Part shown: piece by piece, positions 36,095 to 48,087 of the stretch
How the letters are laid out: every line of letters starts with the position of its first letter
Position numbering within the stretch: position 1 is the stretch's first letter
From: Malania oleifera
Lineage: Eukaryota; Streptophyta; Magnoliopsida; Santalales; Ximeniaceae
Reading direction: 5' to 3'
DNA length: 64,000 bases
Assembly: GCF_029873635.1 (NCBI RefSeq)
Contig: NC_080427.1
Location: 69,614,848-69,678,847, forward strand
The notes under the pieces: model-generated
The model's database searches: none
Told to the model about the DNA's origin: nothing
Seen by the model: only the letters and a program-made list of their open reading frames with translations
Translations under genes and position numbers: made by a program

Positions 36095-36193
36095 ATATAC
36101 ACACACACATACATTTATATATGTATATATACATATATACATGTACACACACACACACACATATATATATACATACATATATACACATTTATA

Positions 36194-36229
<36 letters not shown>

Positions 36230-36245
36230 TGTATGTATGTATGTC
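36095..36245. repeat. Compound microsatellite (CA, TA, ATGT)
   Basis: Alternating CA and TA runs followed by about ten copies of the tetramer ATGT ending at 36243. The overlapping open frames rich in Tyr, Ile and His are artefacts of this repeat. Confidence 0.9.
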
Positions 36246-37000
36246 AGTGTACCTAAAAATATAATTCTAGGCATATACTAGTGTACCTAAAAAAATAAGT
36301 CTATAATACATGCCTCAAGATGGTGTAGCGTACACACTATATTATATATGGTTGGATTTTAAAATTACGGAGGCTAAAACTGAAGAATGTTTAGATTGTG
36401 TTCCTACTAGCTTTTTCTGTTTTTTTTTTTTTTTTCTTTGGATAGAAACCTAATAATAGGCTGTATTACTATTTAAATATATCTTCAAATTTTAATGGGA
36501 TAAATTATGCAAAGGACATACGTACGGAGACAGCAATCCAGCCAGCTAGTTACAAATACAGGAGTACTGTGCAGCAGCACCAGTCGAAGCCAACTATATC
36601 TAAAATTATTCAATATGCTTTCCATTTAGAAAATCAATATTGTCTCAAACATTAACTGGATTTTCTCATATTAATGTAAACTATGTCAACTTTGTTTTTC
36701 TTTTTCTGTAGATATGGTGGAGCTTCAATTTACAGGGTTATATTTAAAGCATGAGAATGATCAAACTCTTTTTCACCAGAAAATTGATTAAAGAATCCTC
36801 AGGGAGCAAATAAAGAAGTGAAAAAAGTATATGAGAATGAAGTAAAAGAAAACGAAAGCAAAAACAAAAACAAGAACCAAAACAAAAGCATTTCCTAAAC
36901 AAGAGTTCTAAGACAAACCTCTCAAGGCTTCTCTTCTTCAAAACATCAAAAACAAAGGAGCTAGCAAGCAGCTTGCTACCCAGCTACGGCCTTCAAATTA
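36246..37000. other. Intergenic DNA and 3' flank of the trihelix gene
   Basis: No other gene seen. The 300 bases next to the gene (36700-37000) would be its 3' untranslated region on the minus strand; they are T-rich there, but no standard AATAAA signal was picked out with confidence. A poly-T run occurs at 36420-36436. Confidence 0.4.
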
Positions 37001-38233
37001 CTACATGTTCTCTTCTCTTCTCAGCTTGTTTAGAAGTGCAGTGATTAGGGCATCCCTCTTCTCAGCCCTAGCCTCTTCTCTCATCCTTCTTTGCTCTTCC
37101 CTTTCCCTCCACCTTCTATCCATCATTATCCTCTCATTCTCCAAGCTCTGCATGGCCTTTCTCCACTCCATCTCCTTCATTGTCCTCTCCTTTTCCCTTG
37201 CCTCGTACGCTTCTTGCCACTGCATCTCTATTTGCATCTGTTGCTTCAGGAAGTCCTCCAAAATCTCTCTCAAATTATTAATATTTCCACCACTGCTGCT
37301 TCCACCTCCACTGGTAGTACTCGTATGGCCCTTAATCTTCTTCTTCTTTCTACCCGTTCCCTTATCGCCATCGCTCTCTTCATTCTCCTCCTCATCCTCG
37401 GAAGAGAAATGCCCAGCTTTCTTCCTCGACCCGCCCGCTCCGCCTTCTGCTTCACTCCATAGCATTCTCTGCATCCTCGCCGCAAAAATTGCCTGAAGCT
37501 CATTATAAAATGGGAACTGCTGCCGCAGGGCTTCTGGTTCCATCGTTTCACATCCCTATATATCAAAATATATACCAAAAACGTGCATGAATTAGGCTTT
37601 ATATTTATTCTCATCCCCTCATCATAAAAACAAAAAGGAAAGAAACCCATGGAGCTAGCTAGCTAGCTAGCTTTACATATATACAGTTTGTGAGGTTTTA
37701 TGAAGAAATAAAAAGAAGCAAAAGCTTTGCGAATGGGGGCTTATAAAGAGAAGCAATCAATACATTTAGTACTGTTCTATGGGGGTTTTTGTGATCAAGT
37801 TCATGTCATATACATAAATAGACACACATATACATATAATCCAATACCTTATTTTTGAGTATATATGTATATGTACATCTTTTCTTGTTCATAGACTAAA
37901 TAAAGGGTAAGGGTAATTCATATTTAGACTGATAATAATGGTGATGATGACGAGGAAAGAAGATCGATTTACCTTGTATCTGGTGACGAGATTCTTCCAC
38001 TTGCACTTGCACTGTTCTGCACTGCGATTGTAGCCCTTTTCCTTCATCTTGGTGGCGATGACTTCCCAGAGAAGCTTGTTGCGTTTTGTCTCCATGAAGG
38101 TTTGATCCAGCTCGGCTCTGATCATCAAGAACTCCCGCGTCTCTTGAATACTCCACTGGGGGAACCTGTCACCCCCAGTCGTATCAATACTCACACTCAT
38201 ATGATGATGATGATGATGTGCCCCCTGATCCAT
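37001..38233 (-). CDS. GT-3: GT-3-type trihelix transcription factor, two exons
   Basis: Nuclear DNA-binding protein of the plant GT-3 trihelix subfamily, which binds GT-type promoter elements. Exon 1 is 38233-37973 and exon 2 is 37555-37001, joined across a 417-bp intron with GTAAAT donor and ATAG acceptor, giving 271 residues. Residues 6-11 are a His run. The trihelix domain spans about 24-87, with the regularly spaced Trp residues W27, W56 and W79 and the subfamily phrase LDQTFMETKRNKLLWEV. Exon 2 opens with GCETMEPEALRQQFPFYNE and MQRMLWSEAE, as in GT-3a/GT-3b. An acidic stretch (138-151), a basic RKKKKIK nuclear signal (156-162) and a long C-terminal coiled coil (about 182-265) follow. 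Length is close to Arabidopsis GT-3b. No stops or shifts; the frame looks intact. The choice between GT-3a and GT-3b is not certain. Confidence 0.9.
37556..37972 (-). other. Intron of the trihelix gene
   Basis: Minus-strand GT-AG intron separating the DNA-binding domain exon from the C-terminal exon, phase 0. It contains an (AGCT)5 run at 37653-37672, which is self-complementary. The intron position right after the TRYK end of the trihelix domain fits the GT-3 subfamily. Confidence 0.85.
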
Positions 38234-39360
38234 ATCTGGGTATATTACCCTTGCTTGCTCCCTTCCTTTCGAAACCCCACAACTCCAAATTCCCTGCTAT
38301 ATAATATATATTTATCGATAAAAAGATGATTTGATTCGCACAACAAAGCAAGATCCGAATGAATAATCAGATAATCAGAGAGAGAGAAAGGGGTATATGG
38401 TGAAGTTGAGAGGGATTTGTGAAGGTGGTGTGAACAGAGACGTGTGTGAAACGTCAAAGAGAAAGCAAGATTTTTATTCTTGGAGGGGAAGGGAGAGATG
38501 TTGTCAAAGGAAGCGTTTTATTTTATTGTTCAGATTTCAGGAAACGAAACCAAACAAGCTTTCTTCCTTTCATTTCTCTCTTTCTTTCTTCCTTTCTCTG
38601 TCTAATTTTCTCTTTCCTTTATTTTCTTCTGACCCCCACTCTGCCCCCCGCCCTTAATAGTTCCCCTCAGTCTCATCTCTCTACGCGGAAACTCACCCTG
38701 CTCTCTCTCTCTCTCTCTCTTAAAAGAAAAAAAGGGAAAAAAAATTCACATCCCCATTTGTTCCCATTGCGTTTACATGTCGTCACGCTTACGAGGAAGC
38801 CGATCACACAGAAGGGACGGTGGTCACGCTGCTGGTGGGGGCTTTATTCGCTGCATTCAGATGTACAGAACTTGCTCTCTAAGCTTTCTTTTTTTTTTTT
38901 TTTTTTTTAAAAAAATCTTTTAATATTTTAATCTTTTTAAATTTTAAATTTTAAAAAAATTTTAATTTTCAAAAATATCTTCACAAAAATCTATAAAATG
39001 CGCGTAGACTTTAAAATAACAAGAAATCAAATAGTTTTATATTATTGTTTCTATAATGTCAGAATACAACCCATAAATATCCACCTCAAAATGTATCCCT
39101 TATTTATACAAGTCAAGTACTCTTAATATTAGTACTTTATAATTAATAAATTATAAATTGCTATTAAAAAATTATTTTCCAAAAGCATTTTTCTTACCAA
39201 TTTTATTCGAATCCTTTTTTAAAAAAAATAAATAAATATATTTTGGAGCCTGTGGGCAGGCATCCAGATTGTACGTGGTGGCTGTAGTACTGCTGCATGG
39301 ATTTCCATACTACATTTCTTTTTTCTTTTTTCTGCTTTTTCTCTTTTTATAACGTTCTGG
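38234..39360. other. 5' flank of the trihelix gene
   Basis: Likely 5' untranslated region and proximal promoter (minus direction). A TATATTATATAG stretch lies about 65-75 bases before the start codon, and CT/GA-rich tracts lie at 38380-38400 and 38570-38720. A T/A run occurs at 38888-38915. The open frames seen here are low-complexity and not accepted. Confidence 0.4.
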
Positions 39361-39950
39361 GCTGTGGGCCGTCTGTTTTCTTCTTCTGATCTCCGACGCG
39401 TTTAGCGACGGCTGACCCACGTGTGCCAGCCTACCACCGCCATCCACGTGGCTCGCATGCAGACCTCAGAAGACGTGCGGGTTGAAATCGTTGGACCCAG
39501 CGGGGGCGCGGTTCACACCTCCCGCGCGCCGAATATTCGGTCCGGTGCTCGCCTTAATGTTTGACCCCCGAACAGCTTTTCTCCGGTTCGTGCAGTTAGC
39601 AAATGAAAGCCCGACGCGTGGGAACGTCGGCCCCCCGCCACCTGAGGCAACGGCGAATAGTGTTTGGGTCTTGGAATTGACCGACTTTCTTGTGAAATTT
39701 GTAACGGTAAAAGGAGACTTCCGACTTCCATTAATGGGAGATTGCGTTTGACCTTTCTGACGGAAATTCCATGGGTGAGACTAGGACCCTTTATTTTTAT
39801 TTTTTTTTAATTCACCCACTGAGTCACTCACTGGGTGAGCCGGGCGCAGCACAGGTTGGCATGGATCACCGTCAGGGGACCGGCGCCTTTACCCCCTATG
39901 CGACTTCTTTTCCTCATTTCTCGCGTTAGGCCTCGCATGGCCCAAATTAC
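39360..39950. promoter_or_regulatory. GC-rich island with G-boxes, W-box cores and a TGAGTCA dyad
   Basis: A GC-rich stretch in an otherwise AT-rich region, 1.1-1.7 kb upstream of the trihelix start codon. Two G-boxes CACGTG are at 39418-39423 and 39445-39450. TTGACC W-box cores are at 39561-39566 and 39748-39753. CCGAATATTCGG at 39529-39540 is a perfect palindrome. A 14-base-arm dyad at 39811-39839 includes TGAGTCA, a bZIP/GCN4-type site. Whether it serves this gene is inferred from position only. Confidence 0.45.
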
Positions 39951-40160
39951 AGTTGTAAGAAACATATATTATTGTCAGTATTATCATTGTACTATATATT
40001 CTTTTTAAAAAAATTGTACGCGGCATTATCCATCTGTAACTTGCTCTTTTTTCTTTTGTTTTTTTGGAGGTAAACCTTTTTTTTTTTTTTTTTTTTTTTT
40101 TAATGCAAAGTTTTCAACGGCACGAGAGGCTCTAACTGCCTAAGAACAAAATTTTTATGC
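39951..40160. other. AT-rich spacer
   Basis: No feature beyond a T run at 40078-40100. Confidence 0.4.
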
Positions 40161-40706
40161 TAAGGTCGTATTTGGTAATTGAAAATTAGCTTTAAGAATT
40201 GGAATCAGAATCAGAATGATTGATTTTCATTTCTAACGTTTATTTTTATTCTTATAATTTCATGTTGCAATGGGATTCCCCCTTTTACTTACATTTTGAT
40301 TCATGTCATAAAATAGTGTTACAAAATATGATATTTTTATTTACATTTAATAAATTACATATTAAAATATAAAACTTATAAAATATAATACACAAAGTAT
40401 AATCAATCAATGATTATCAAACTGATTTTATTATAAAAAATTATTTATTACATAGAATAGTAAAATAATATTATATGGTAATTATATTTGTAATATTTTT
40501 ATTTTATATTAAATTAATTGAATAGATTTTCTATACTAGCTAGACTCATTTCCGATTCCTATGCCTATATATATATATCAAACACTATTATATAATTTCG
40601 ATTATGATTCTGTATCGAACTAAACATGAAGGAGAAATCTGACATTACGTTTCTAATTCTAGTAAATTCCAATTTCGAATCCAATTGTGGACCAAACCCT
40701 ACCTAA
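40161..40706. mobile_element. Possible MITE, about 545 bp
   Basis: Ends are imperfect inverted repeats: left TCGTATTTGGTAATTG at about 40166-40181, right CAATTGTGGACCAAACCCT at 40682-40700, sharing TTTGGT and AATTG in mirrored positions. Inner flanks also share GGAATC/GATTC-type pieces. The interior is AT-rich and non-coding. The superfamily was not decided. Confidence 0.4.
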
Positions 40707-41825
40707 CAGAAAAAAGAAAAGGCACAAATGTTCAAATACCACCGAGAGACCAACCAACTTAGAGAAAAACCATATCTATAGATATAAAGACACTGAATAA
40801 TAGGCTTGTATGCCTTAGCAAGTATTGAGAAGGCTAAAACCCCATATCTACTTTAAAAGACGAAAAGATGAATCGTACAACCTAAAGGGTCAGTGCCAAC
40901 TCAGCATTATCTTTAATTGTGGTTTCATTTTTCCTTTATATCTTGAAGCTTTATTAAATCCTTCTTTTATATTGATCAAATAATATACAAAAATACATAT
41001 ATGATGATGGTGTCCTGTTGTAATTTTATTGGCTACTTCTAAAAAAGTTAAGCATATCAACTTCTCCTCAATGTTGTCTTATACTTATAAATTTAACTTC
41101 AAGAAAAATTAAAAATTCAAAACATTCAAGTTGACAGCTGTATTGAAATTCACTTTATAGCTAAGTTATCTTATGTATAATGATTGAAAATAAGTATCAA
41201 GGGTCCACTAAACAACGTAAATAAGGATTTTTGGGTAAATTATATGTACTGTTGGTTTAATTTTCTTTGACACCTTTTTTACCAAATTAAATGAAGGAGA
41301 ATTTATATAGAAATAAGAAGGGATGAAATCTAAAGTTATTTGATGTGGTCTTCTTAATTAATAACTTGATTTGTTTGATTGATTTAGCACATACTAGGTA
41401 TTTTGGTGCCTAATAAAATAGCTAGTTTAATTAGAGAGTAGTAGGTAGATTAAATTTTTCAAACTTGAAAATTCGTTCAAAATGACAGTTAGAGGTCCTC
41501 AGTGATTCATTCCAATTTTATTGAGTATGTTAGTTACACAACTTTCTCTAAATAATAAAATGGAAAAAGAAAAGAATAAAAAATAACTATAAATTAATAA
41601 ATACAGAGTAACACACAATCCGACCCAATTTATAGTTTAGATACTAAAATCATGATACTTAGAGCGAGAAATTAAAATTAATAAAATCCAAAGTCAATGT
41701 CATATCCAAGATCCTATACGTCTCTCTCAAGCCTAGTTTTGCGCAATTGTCCACTCTAGGGCACGGAAGCAAAAGTTAATTGAGGAAAAAGGAGTAATTC
41801 AAGGGTGAATTTAATTAGGAAACAT
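40707..41825. other. Intergenic DNA, nothing recognised
   Basis: AT-rich, no convincing open frame, repeat or RNA gene. Confidence 0.4.
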
Positions 41826-42190
41826 ATACTACAAAAAATGTCATTTTTAGTGACTAAAGTAATAGTGATGAATCGACAATCGTCACTAATAATGCACTAT
41901 TAGTGATGAAATAAAAAATTTTCACTAGTATTTAAGCCATTAGTGATAAACCTCATATCCATGACTAATAATGCATTATTAGTGACGGTTTCACGTTCGT
42001 CACTAATACGTTCGTCACTATACATAGATTTTCCCGCTCTAACGATTGCGCGAAAATGTTAGTAACGATTTTTCAAAAAGTAGGGATGAAATTTATTGTC
42101 ACTAATGGTTGTCTTTTAGTGACAATTTTAAAAAACTATCACTAATAATGCTCTTTTAGTGACGGTTTTTAAAACGGTCACTAAAAACTT
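41826..42190. mobile_element. CACTA-like (En/Spm) terminal region
   Basis: Begins TACTACAAAAAATG, one base off the CACTACAAAAA-type terminus of plant CACTA transposons, followed by many direct and inverted copies of TTAGTGACGGTTT/GTCACTAATA subterminal repeats. The last pair (42154-42186) forms a near-perfect palindrome. No second terminus or transposase is visible, so this is a fragment or one end. The following 42190-42470 is richer in C and could be element interior. Confidence 0.6.
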
Positions 42191-42472
42191 CCTTAAATAT
42201 TCCCCTGCTCCTTGACCTCACGCAAAATCCAGTGCATCCCAAATCCCTATTCTCTCTCCCACGCTCCCATCCTGCGTCCCCTCCTACTAGTGCATGAAAT
42301 TCGTTGGAGAGCCATCACCGCCTCTACTTGGTTGCTGCTAGCTAGTCATTTTCTATCGATGGCAATAACAGTCGGTACCACCTACCATTGCACACCACAA
42401 TTGGTTATCCCCTGATGCATCACCAGCATGCCGCAAGTCGCCTGTCGCTTGAGGAGTGTTGTATGTCACTTT
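42191..42472. other. C-rich segment after the CACTA-like end
   Basis: Base composition differs from both neighbours. An open frame of 67 codons (42212-42415) is not recognised. It may be element interior or a captured host piece. Confidence 0.3.
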
Positions 42473-42630
42473 TGTAATTTTTGGTGTATTCCCAAGAGGG
42501 GGGTGAATTTGAAGTTTTAAAATTTATAGGTCAAGTATGTCCTATTTTTAGGGTCTTTCTAAGCAATCACAATTTCAACAAATATTAAGATAGACAAATA
42601 TTTAAATCATGCACAATAGACAAAATATAA
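42473..42630 (-). repeat. Copia LTR scrap, minus orientation
   Basis: On the minus strand this ends with TTCACCCCCCTCTTGGGAAT and ACACC, the pyrimidine-rich LTR terminus also seen at 63155-63194 on the plus strand. It is cut on the right by the plus-strand copia LTR. Confidence 0.5.
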
Positions 42631-44445
42631 TGTTGGCCTAAAATGGCTTTTGAATCTTGTTTTGATGATAACAAATGAAGGTTGATTTAGCATGTGTTGT
42701 TAAGTGATGATGTTTCAGGAATGCTTAAATGACAAAGTTCAAAATATCAAAGGAAATGCAAGTTCAAAGATCACCAAGGACCACAAAGTCATACTCGTTC
42801 TCAAAGTAATCCAAAGGAAGCTCAAGTGGACTAAAAAGATTCAAAGCATTCGGAAACCTAAAGTTGACTCAAGCTTCAAGTCAAGAGGACTCAAAGTAAA
42901 GACACTTATAAAGACTTCAAGTTTAGAGTACTTAAGGTTTTAGGATGAACCAATGTAAGTACTTCATATTCAAATATCATGTGAAATGGTTTGAAGCTCA
43001 TTAAGGTTTATCTTAGACTTAGAGACATTGTTTTTAAAACCCTAAAAAATGATTTTGTAAAGTAACAATGCAAAAGAGCTAAGTATTTTTGAAAACTGAA
43101 CAAAAAAGCAGGAAATTTATCTCTTTAGGCGACTGAAGTCAAAGCTCAGGCACCTGAAGAATTTCCTAATGAATTCCTGAAGAGGCAGTGTACCCTCAAG
43201 TGACTGACCTTTGTCACCTCAAGCGCCAGACCCTATTTTCAGTACAAAAATTTCAATTTTAATAAACCTCGGGCAACTAATTCGACTCCTCAAGAGACTA
43301 AACACTGTTAACGACTATATTTTTTAAAAGTTTTAAAATTCCAAATTAAGTTTCTCGTGCTCCAAATTTTGTAAAAACTTGTGAAATACTCCAAGTAAAC
43401 TTGGACAACACGAATTAAGCTTTATGAGCCTATAAATACATGTTTTCATGAATTAAACAAACACCAAGCAATTGAAAAATCTACTCTTAAGCTGAAAGCT
43501 CACTTACTCTCTCAAAGTTCTCTCTTGCTCAATCAATCATTCTGATTTGTTGAGATTTTCTGAAGCACTGATCACTCTTCTCTAAGCTATACAATTTGAA
43601 ATACTAATTTCCATCTAGAGAAGTATTCTGGTGATATTGTTCTTAAGCTTCAACTTTATTTCATTCAATATTTGTTATTGAAGTACATAGATTTCAATTG
43701 TACTAACCAACTCTGTATGAGAGCATTCTTTGTATAAAAGAATTTGTTTTCTTGTTATTGTTTCCTTTGACAATTTAGGTATTTGGATCGTTGTACCCAA
43801 GCGTGGGGTATCGCTTGGAGAGGGGGCTCTACCCTAAATGAGGATTGTAATTGGTTTGTTCCGCTAAAAAAGGAACTAGTTAGTGGAATCCTTAGGTGGT
43901 ATTGCCTAAGGCAAGGACGTAGGCTGGGGATAAGTCGAACCTCGTAAAAAATCTCGGTCTCACTCTCTCTACCTTTTTCTATTTAAATTTCAACATATAT
44001 ACAAGTTGTCATTCAAAGTGCAGGGTTGCTGAAATTGAGATTGAAGAAGACCTTTTAAATCTAAGAAAGTAAGTTGGTTAATATTTTGCGGAAACCTTTA
44101 AGGGAGTACACTGATTAACCGCTTGTAGAAATCTTGTTTAAAAGGAGCACATAAAAATCATACATACAGGGCTATAAGCTGAAAATTGGCAAACATTGAA
44201 AATAAAGAAATTGTAGCAAGCTTTCTCAAATCTTGGTTAAGTATTGTGGTTGATTGCTTGGTTACTATTTGTGTTTGTGATTGATATTTGGTTTATGTTT
44301 GGATTGTGGTTGATTTAAAATTAAGTCACTCTTGTGTGTTTGTTTAAATATACAAAAAGTTGAAAATTTGTAATAACACTTAAAAGAATTTTTATAAACC
44401 CAATTCACCCCCCCCCCCCCTCTTGAGATAACACCTTAACTTTCA
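42631..44445 (+). repeat. Copia 5' LTR (long variant)
   Basis: About 1.8 kb, from TGTTGGCCTAAAATGG to AACTTTCA. Same family as 4060-5168, but with an extra central block that includes GTTGTACCCAAGCGTGGGG. A C run lies at 44408-44420 just before the end. Confidence 0.8.
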
Positions 44446-44460
44446 ATTGGTACCAAAGCC
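44446..44460 (+). other. Copia primer-binding site
   Basis: ATTGGTACCAAAGCC directly after the LTR; a mutated form of the initiator-methionine tRNA complement. Confidence 0.75.
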
Positions 44461-44502
44461 TAGTTATAGCAAATCCTAATTAGAAGCTATATAAAGGTCT
44501 AA

Positions 44503-44638
44503 ATGGCACACCTAAGTGTTTTCCCTTTTACTGAAGGCCAATCATCTACTAGACCGCCTATCTTTTATGGTTTAAATTATACATTTTGGAAACAAGTATG
44601 AGGATATTTATTCAAACCATGGTTTGGAAAGCATGAAA
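44503..44638 (+). pseudogene. gag: Copia gag N-terminus, cut by gypsy insertion
   Basis: Starts MAHLSVFPFTEGQSSTRPPI and reaches TFWKQV followed by a stop. One base-frame change later the conserved MRIFIQTMVWKA follows, equivalent to MRIYLQTMHLKA of the minus-strand copia at 3903, so a frameshift has occurred. The coding sequence ends at the gypsy LTR at 44639. Confidence 0.75.
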
Positions 44639-46430
44639 TGTCACGCCCTGAACTTGGAAATGGAACCCAGAGGTCAAAATGTAATTTAACCTGTCCCTGT
44701 ATCATACAAACCATCCAAAGACACAAGACAATGGATGAGGGTCCGACTCCGTGGGGTTCCCAGGCACCCAATACGCATTCATATACAATCATATACGCAG
44801 TGGAAAAAGGTTTTTCTATATACATACAGTACCATACCAGAGTCTATACAAGAACGGAATCAAGGCTCCATTAAACAACATACAATTGGGTGTCCAACAT
44901 ATCTCAAAATGGCAACCCGCAAAACAAAAGTCCTAGCACTTACCCAAGCGCTATCCGCAGTACACTGGCCACTACACTCCCAACACAAGGACACTAGTTC
45001 CAGTTACTTGAAGGACCTGAAAAATATGCACATACAAAAGGGGTGAGACACCTCTCAGTAAGGACGAATACAGGTTATATCGGTGTCTGGAATTTGAGTG
45101 TTATCATGACGCAACATATACGTAGTTAAATGCAGTTCCAGTACTAATTTCACAACAGTGCATACACGCACACACACATGATCAAGCAATCCCGGTGTCG
45201 TCACACCCTTTGGCTCGAAACCGGCCCACGGTATCTGGCGTTGGCCCGTAGCCAACCTGCGAAACACAGCGCCACCGGCACATGGTTAGTCCCAGACTCC
45301 CATGGCATCGTACCAATGCAAACTAGTGTATCCACACCCTTCGATGATCAGCCGGTAAAGCTCATGCCCTCGGATATAGAGTCGAACACTCTTTCCAAAC
45401 ATGGCCAGCGATTTCATACGCCCTCGGATATAGAGTCAAACACTCTCAGTACCTGGAACAAATTCAAAACCCCGTTCCTACTTGCATTTCAACCAAAATA
45501 CAACACATGCATGCTCATATAACCAAACAAATCACACCCATTTGGTAATCTAAAATCATGGTTTTCCAAAACACATACAGTTAAACAAGTCAAGGCATAA
45601 CCATCCCTATAACACAGTATAAATCACCATATACATTCGGTTTTCAATAAAACCAGGGATGCAACCGGATACCCCCTTTTCCCCAAAAATGTAATCATGA
45701 AAAACCCATAATTTTACCCATTAAATCCCCCTAAATGAGTAACCAAAATGCACACAGGACCATGGACCATAGTTCCACCAAGTTTGATTTCAAAAATAAC
45801 TGACATAATCTGAATCCCTTTACCTTTCCTCCAAATAACAAATCTCGAACTCCAAGGCTCCTAAACAGCGAACCGATCTCCAAAACCTACAAATCATAGT
45901 ATAGAAAATACTCACAACTCCGTACTCTGCCAAACTACCGGATCAAAAATGAAAACCAAGCCTTACCTCGATTTTATGCCAAAACTCGAAAATCTCTAAA
46001 ACGAAGATCCGACCCGTAGAACTTGTAGAGAATCCTTCACTGATCCTCGTGGTAATTTCAGATCGTCGAATCAAACGATGAATGACGAAGAAATCTAGAG
46101 AGAGAGGGAGAGAGAGTGTATGGTGAGTTTCTAGAGAGATAGAGAGAAGATATTTAGATTTCTTAGCTGAGAAGTAATGGAAATTCCTTTTTATAGCACT
46201 TGACCTGGCCCCCCTCGTTGACAGAATAGCGTCCTCGTCGACGAGCCTGAGATTCCAAGTTTCTCGAAATCTCTTGGCTTTTCCTCGTCGACGAACCTCT
46301 GAACTTTGTCGACGAGCAGAACAAAGCCTTTGTCAAGGAAATCTGGCTTCATCAACAAAGCCTACTTAAATTTCAATTTTACTATTCTCTTAATTAATTT
46401 TACCCACCTATCATAGTTCGAGTTCTTACA
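44639..46430 (-). repeat. Gypsy family A 3' LTR
   Basis: About 1.79 kb, minus orientation TGTAAGAACTCG ... GCGTGACA. It matches 152-1929 throughout. It contains the TCGTCGACGAG block at 46200-46360. A purine tract (TGAGGGGAGGT on the minus strand, 46431-46441) precedes it. Confidence 0.85.
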
Positions 46431-46690
46431 ACCTCCCCTCACAAAAATTTCGCCCTCGAAATTTGCCATCTCTCATTCACAATTCAACATACAATCAAAT
46501 ACATATACGCAATTCTAGAAAGAAACTGGCGACTACTACAACGCAGCCTCATCACAATATATATGTACCCTCACTTATGGCGAAGAAATACCATGATTAC
46601 ATACATAAACCGTCTCAAGAGTTCACAATAGCATACACTCCCAACGACTAACCACCTATCCCAACCCAAGGTAGAGAAATGTACACATAC

Positions 46691-48087
46691 TCAGAACAAC
46701 TGCGGATACTTTGGGCGTATTTCCGTTTCCAATTCCCAAGAAGTTTCCTCAACCTCATGATTCTACCACAATACCTTCACTAACAGTATATCCTTGGTAC
46801 GAAGCTTTTGAACTTTATGGTCCAAAATCTGAACAGGAATCTCCTCATAGGCTAAAGCATCCTCAATCTCCAAATCCTCGTAGCTATTAACATGTGAAGG
46901 ATCCAACATATACCTCCTCAACATGGATATGTGAAACACATCGTGGACCCTTGAGAGTGCTGAGGGTAGGGCAATCCTATAGGCCACCAGACCCACTCAC
47001 TCAAGAACCTCAAATGGTTCGATGTACCTCGGGTTCACCTTGCCCTTCTTCCCAAATCTCATCACCCCTTTCATCGAAGCGATCCTCAAAAATACCGTAA
47101 TCCCCACCTCGAACTCTAACTCACTGAGGCGAACATTTGTGTAGCTCTTCTGCCGACTTTGAGCTAATTTAATCCTCTCCCGGATCAAACCTACCTTCTC
47201 AGACACCTGCTGCACAAGTTCAGGTCCTAGCACCTGAAGTTCACGAACCTCATCCCAATACAGAGGAGATCGACACCTCCGACCATACAAAGTCTCGAAC
47301 GATGCCATCCCGATACTTGCTTGAAAGCTGTTGTTATAGGTGAACTCTACTAGTAGCATAAATTGTATCCATCTACCAACGAAGTTTAACACACAAGCTC
47401 GCAACATATCTTCCAAAATCGGTATCGTCCTCTCCGACTGTCCATCAGTCTGGGGGTGGAACGTTGTACTAAAAGTAAACTTCATCCTCAGTGCCTCCTG
47501 CAAGCTTGACCAGAATCAAGAAGTAAACCTCGGATCTCAATCTGATACAATGGATACCGGTACTCCGTGCATTCTCACAATCTCATGTACATACATATCT
47601 GCTAGCCTACTCAAAGGATAGCTAACCTTCATTGGTAAGAAGTGAGCAGATTTCGTCAACTTGTCCACGATCACCCAGATAGCATTCTGCCCGTGAAGTA
47701 CTGGCGCAATCCGGTCACAAAATCCATGGAAATATGCTCCCATTTCCACTACAGAATAGCTAAGGGCTGCAAAGGCCCTATCAACCTCTGATGTTCAGCT
47801 TTCACTTGCTGACACGTTAGACACTGCTCCATGAACTGAGTAATTTGTCTCTTCATACCACTCCACTAGAAGGTCTCGCACAAGTCCCGATACATCTTTG
47901 TACTAACAGGATGTATGGTATGTAATGAACGATGCGCTTCCTCCAGAATCGTTCTTCTGATCTCATTGTCGTTCGAAACACATAGCCTAGTCCCGAACCT
48001 CAACACACCTTCCTCAGAGATGTTGAACTCTGAAGCTAATCCCTACTGTACCATTTCCACAACCTTTGTCAACTCTGCATCACTAAC
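46691..48087 (-). pseudogene. pol: Gypsy family A integrase and C-terminus, broken
   Basis: Integrase core from 47749 ([20 protein letters not shown], then [20 protein letters not shown]) followed in another frame at 47503 by FHPQTDGQSERTI with the catalytic Glu, and RCRSPLYWDEVRE. The C-terminal domain 46996-46763 has VAYRIALPSALSRVHDVFHI and ends, after one stop, with the chromodomain-like VEETSWELETEIRPKYPQLF before the terminal stop near 46691. Several stops separate the blocks. Confidence 0.8.

Larger units (their letters stand above)
42631..44638 (+). mobile_element. Copia (SIRE-like) element, 5' part
   Basis: Plus-strand copia element: LTR 42631-44445, primer-binding site and gag start, interrupted at 44639 by the family A gypsy element. 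The element resumes at 62142 in the protease, so the rest of gag and most of protease are missing, not just displaced. Confidence 0.8.

Noticed and set aside
35951..36281. Tyr/His/Ile-rich frames on both strands
   Set aside because: Artefacts of CA, TA and ATGT microsatellites.
37005..37496. Plus-strand frames over the GT-3 exon
   Set aside because: Shadows of the minus-strand coding exon, rich in Ser/Leu from antisense Glu/Lys/Arg codons.
38397..38910. Frames upstream of the GT-3 gene
   Set aside because: Phe/Leu/Ser low complexity from CT-rich promoter DNA; no homology recognised.
39482..39751. 89-codon frame in the GC-rich block
   Set aside because: No recognisable domain; open because GC-rich DNA has few stops.
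44408..44420. C homopolymer as a special signal
   Set aside because: Pyrimidine-rich ends before the LTR terminus are normal for this copia family; the length is probably slippage.
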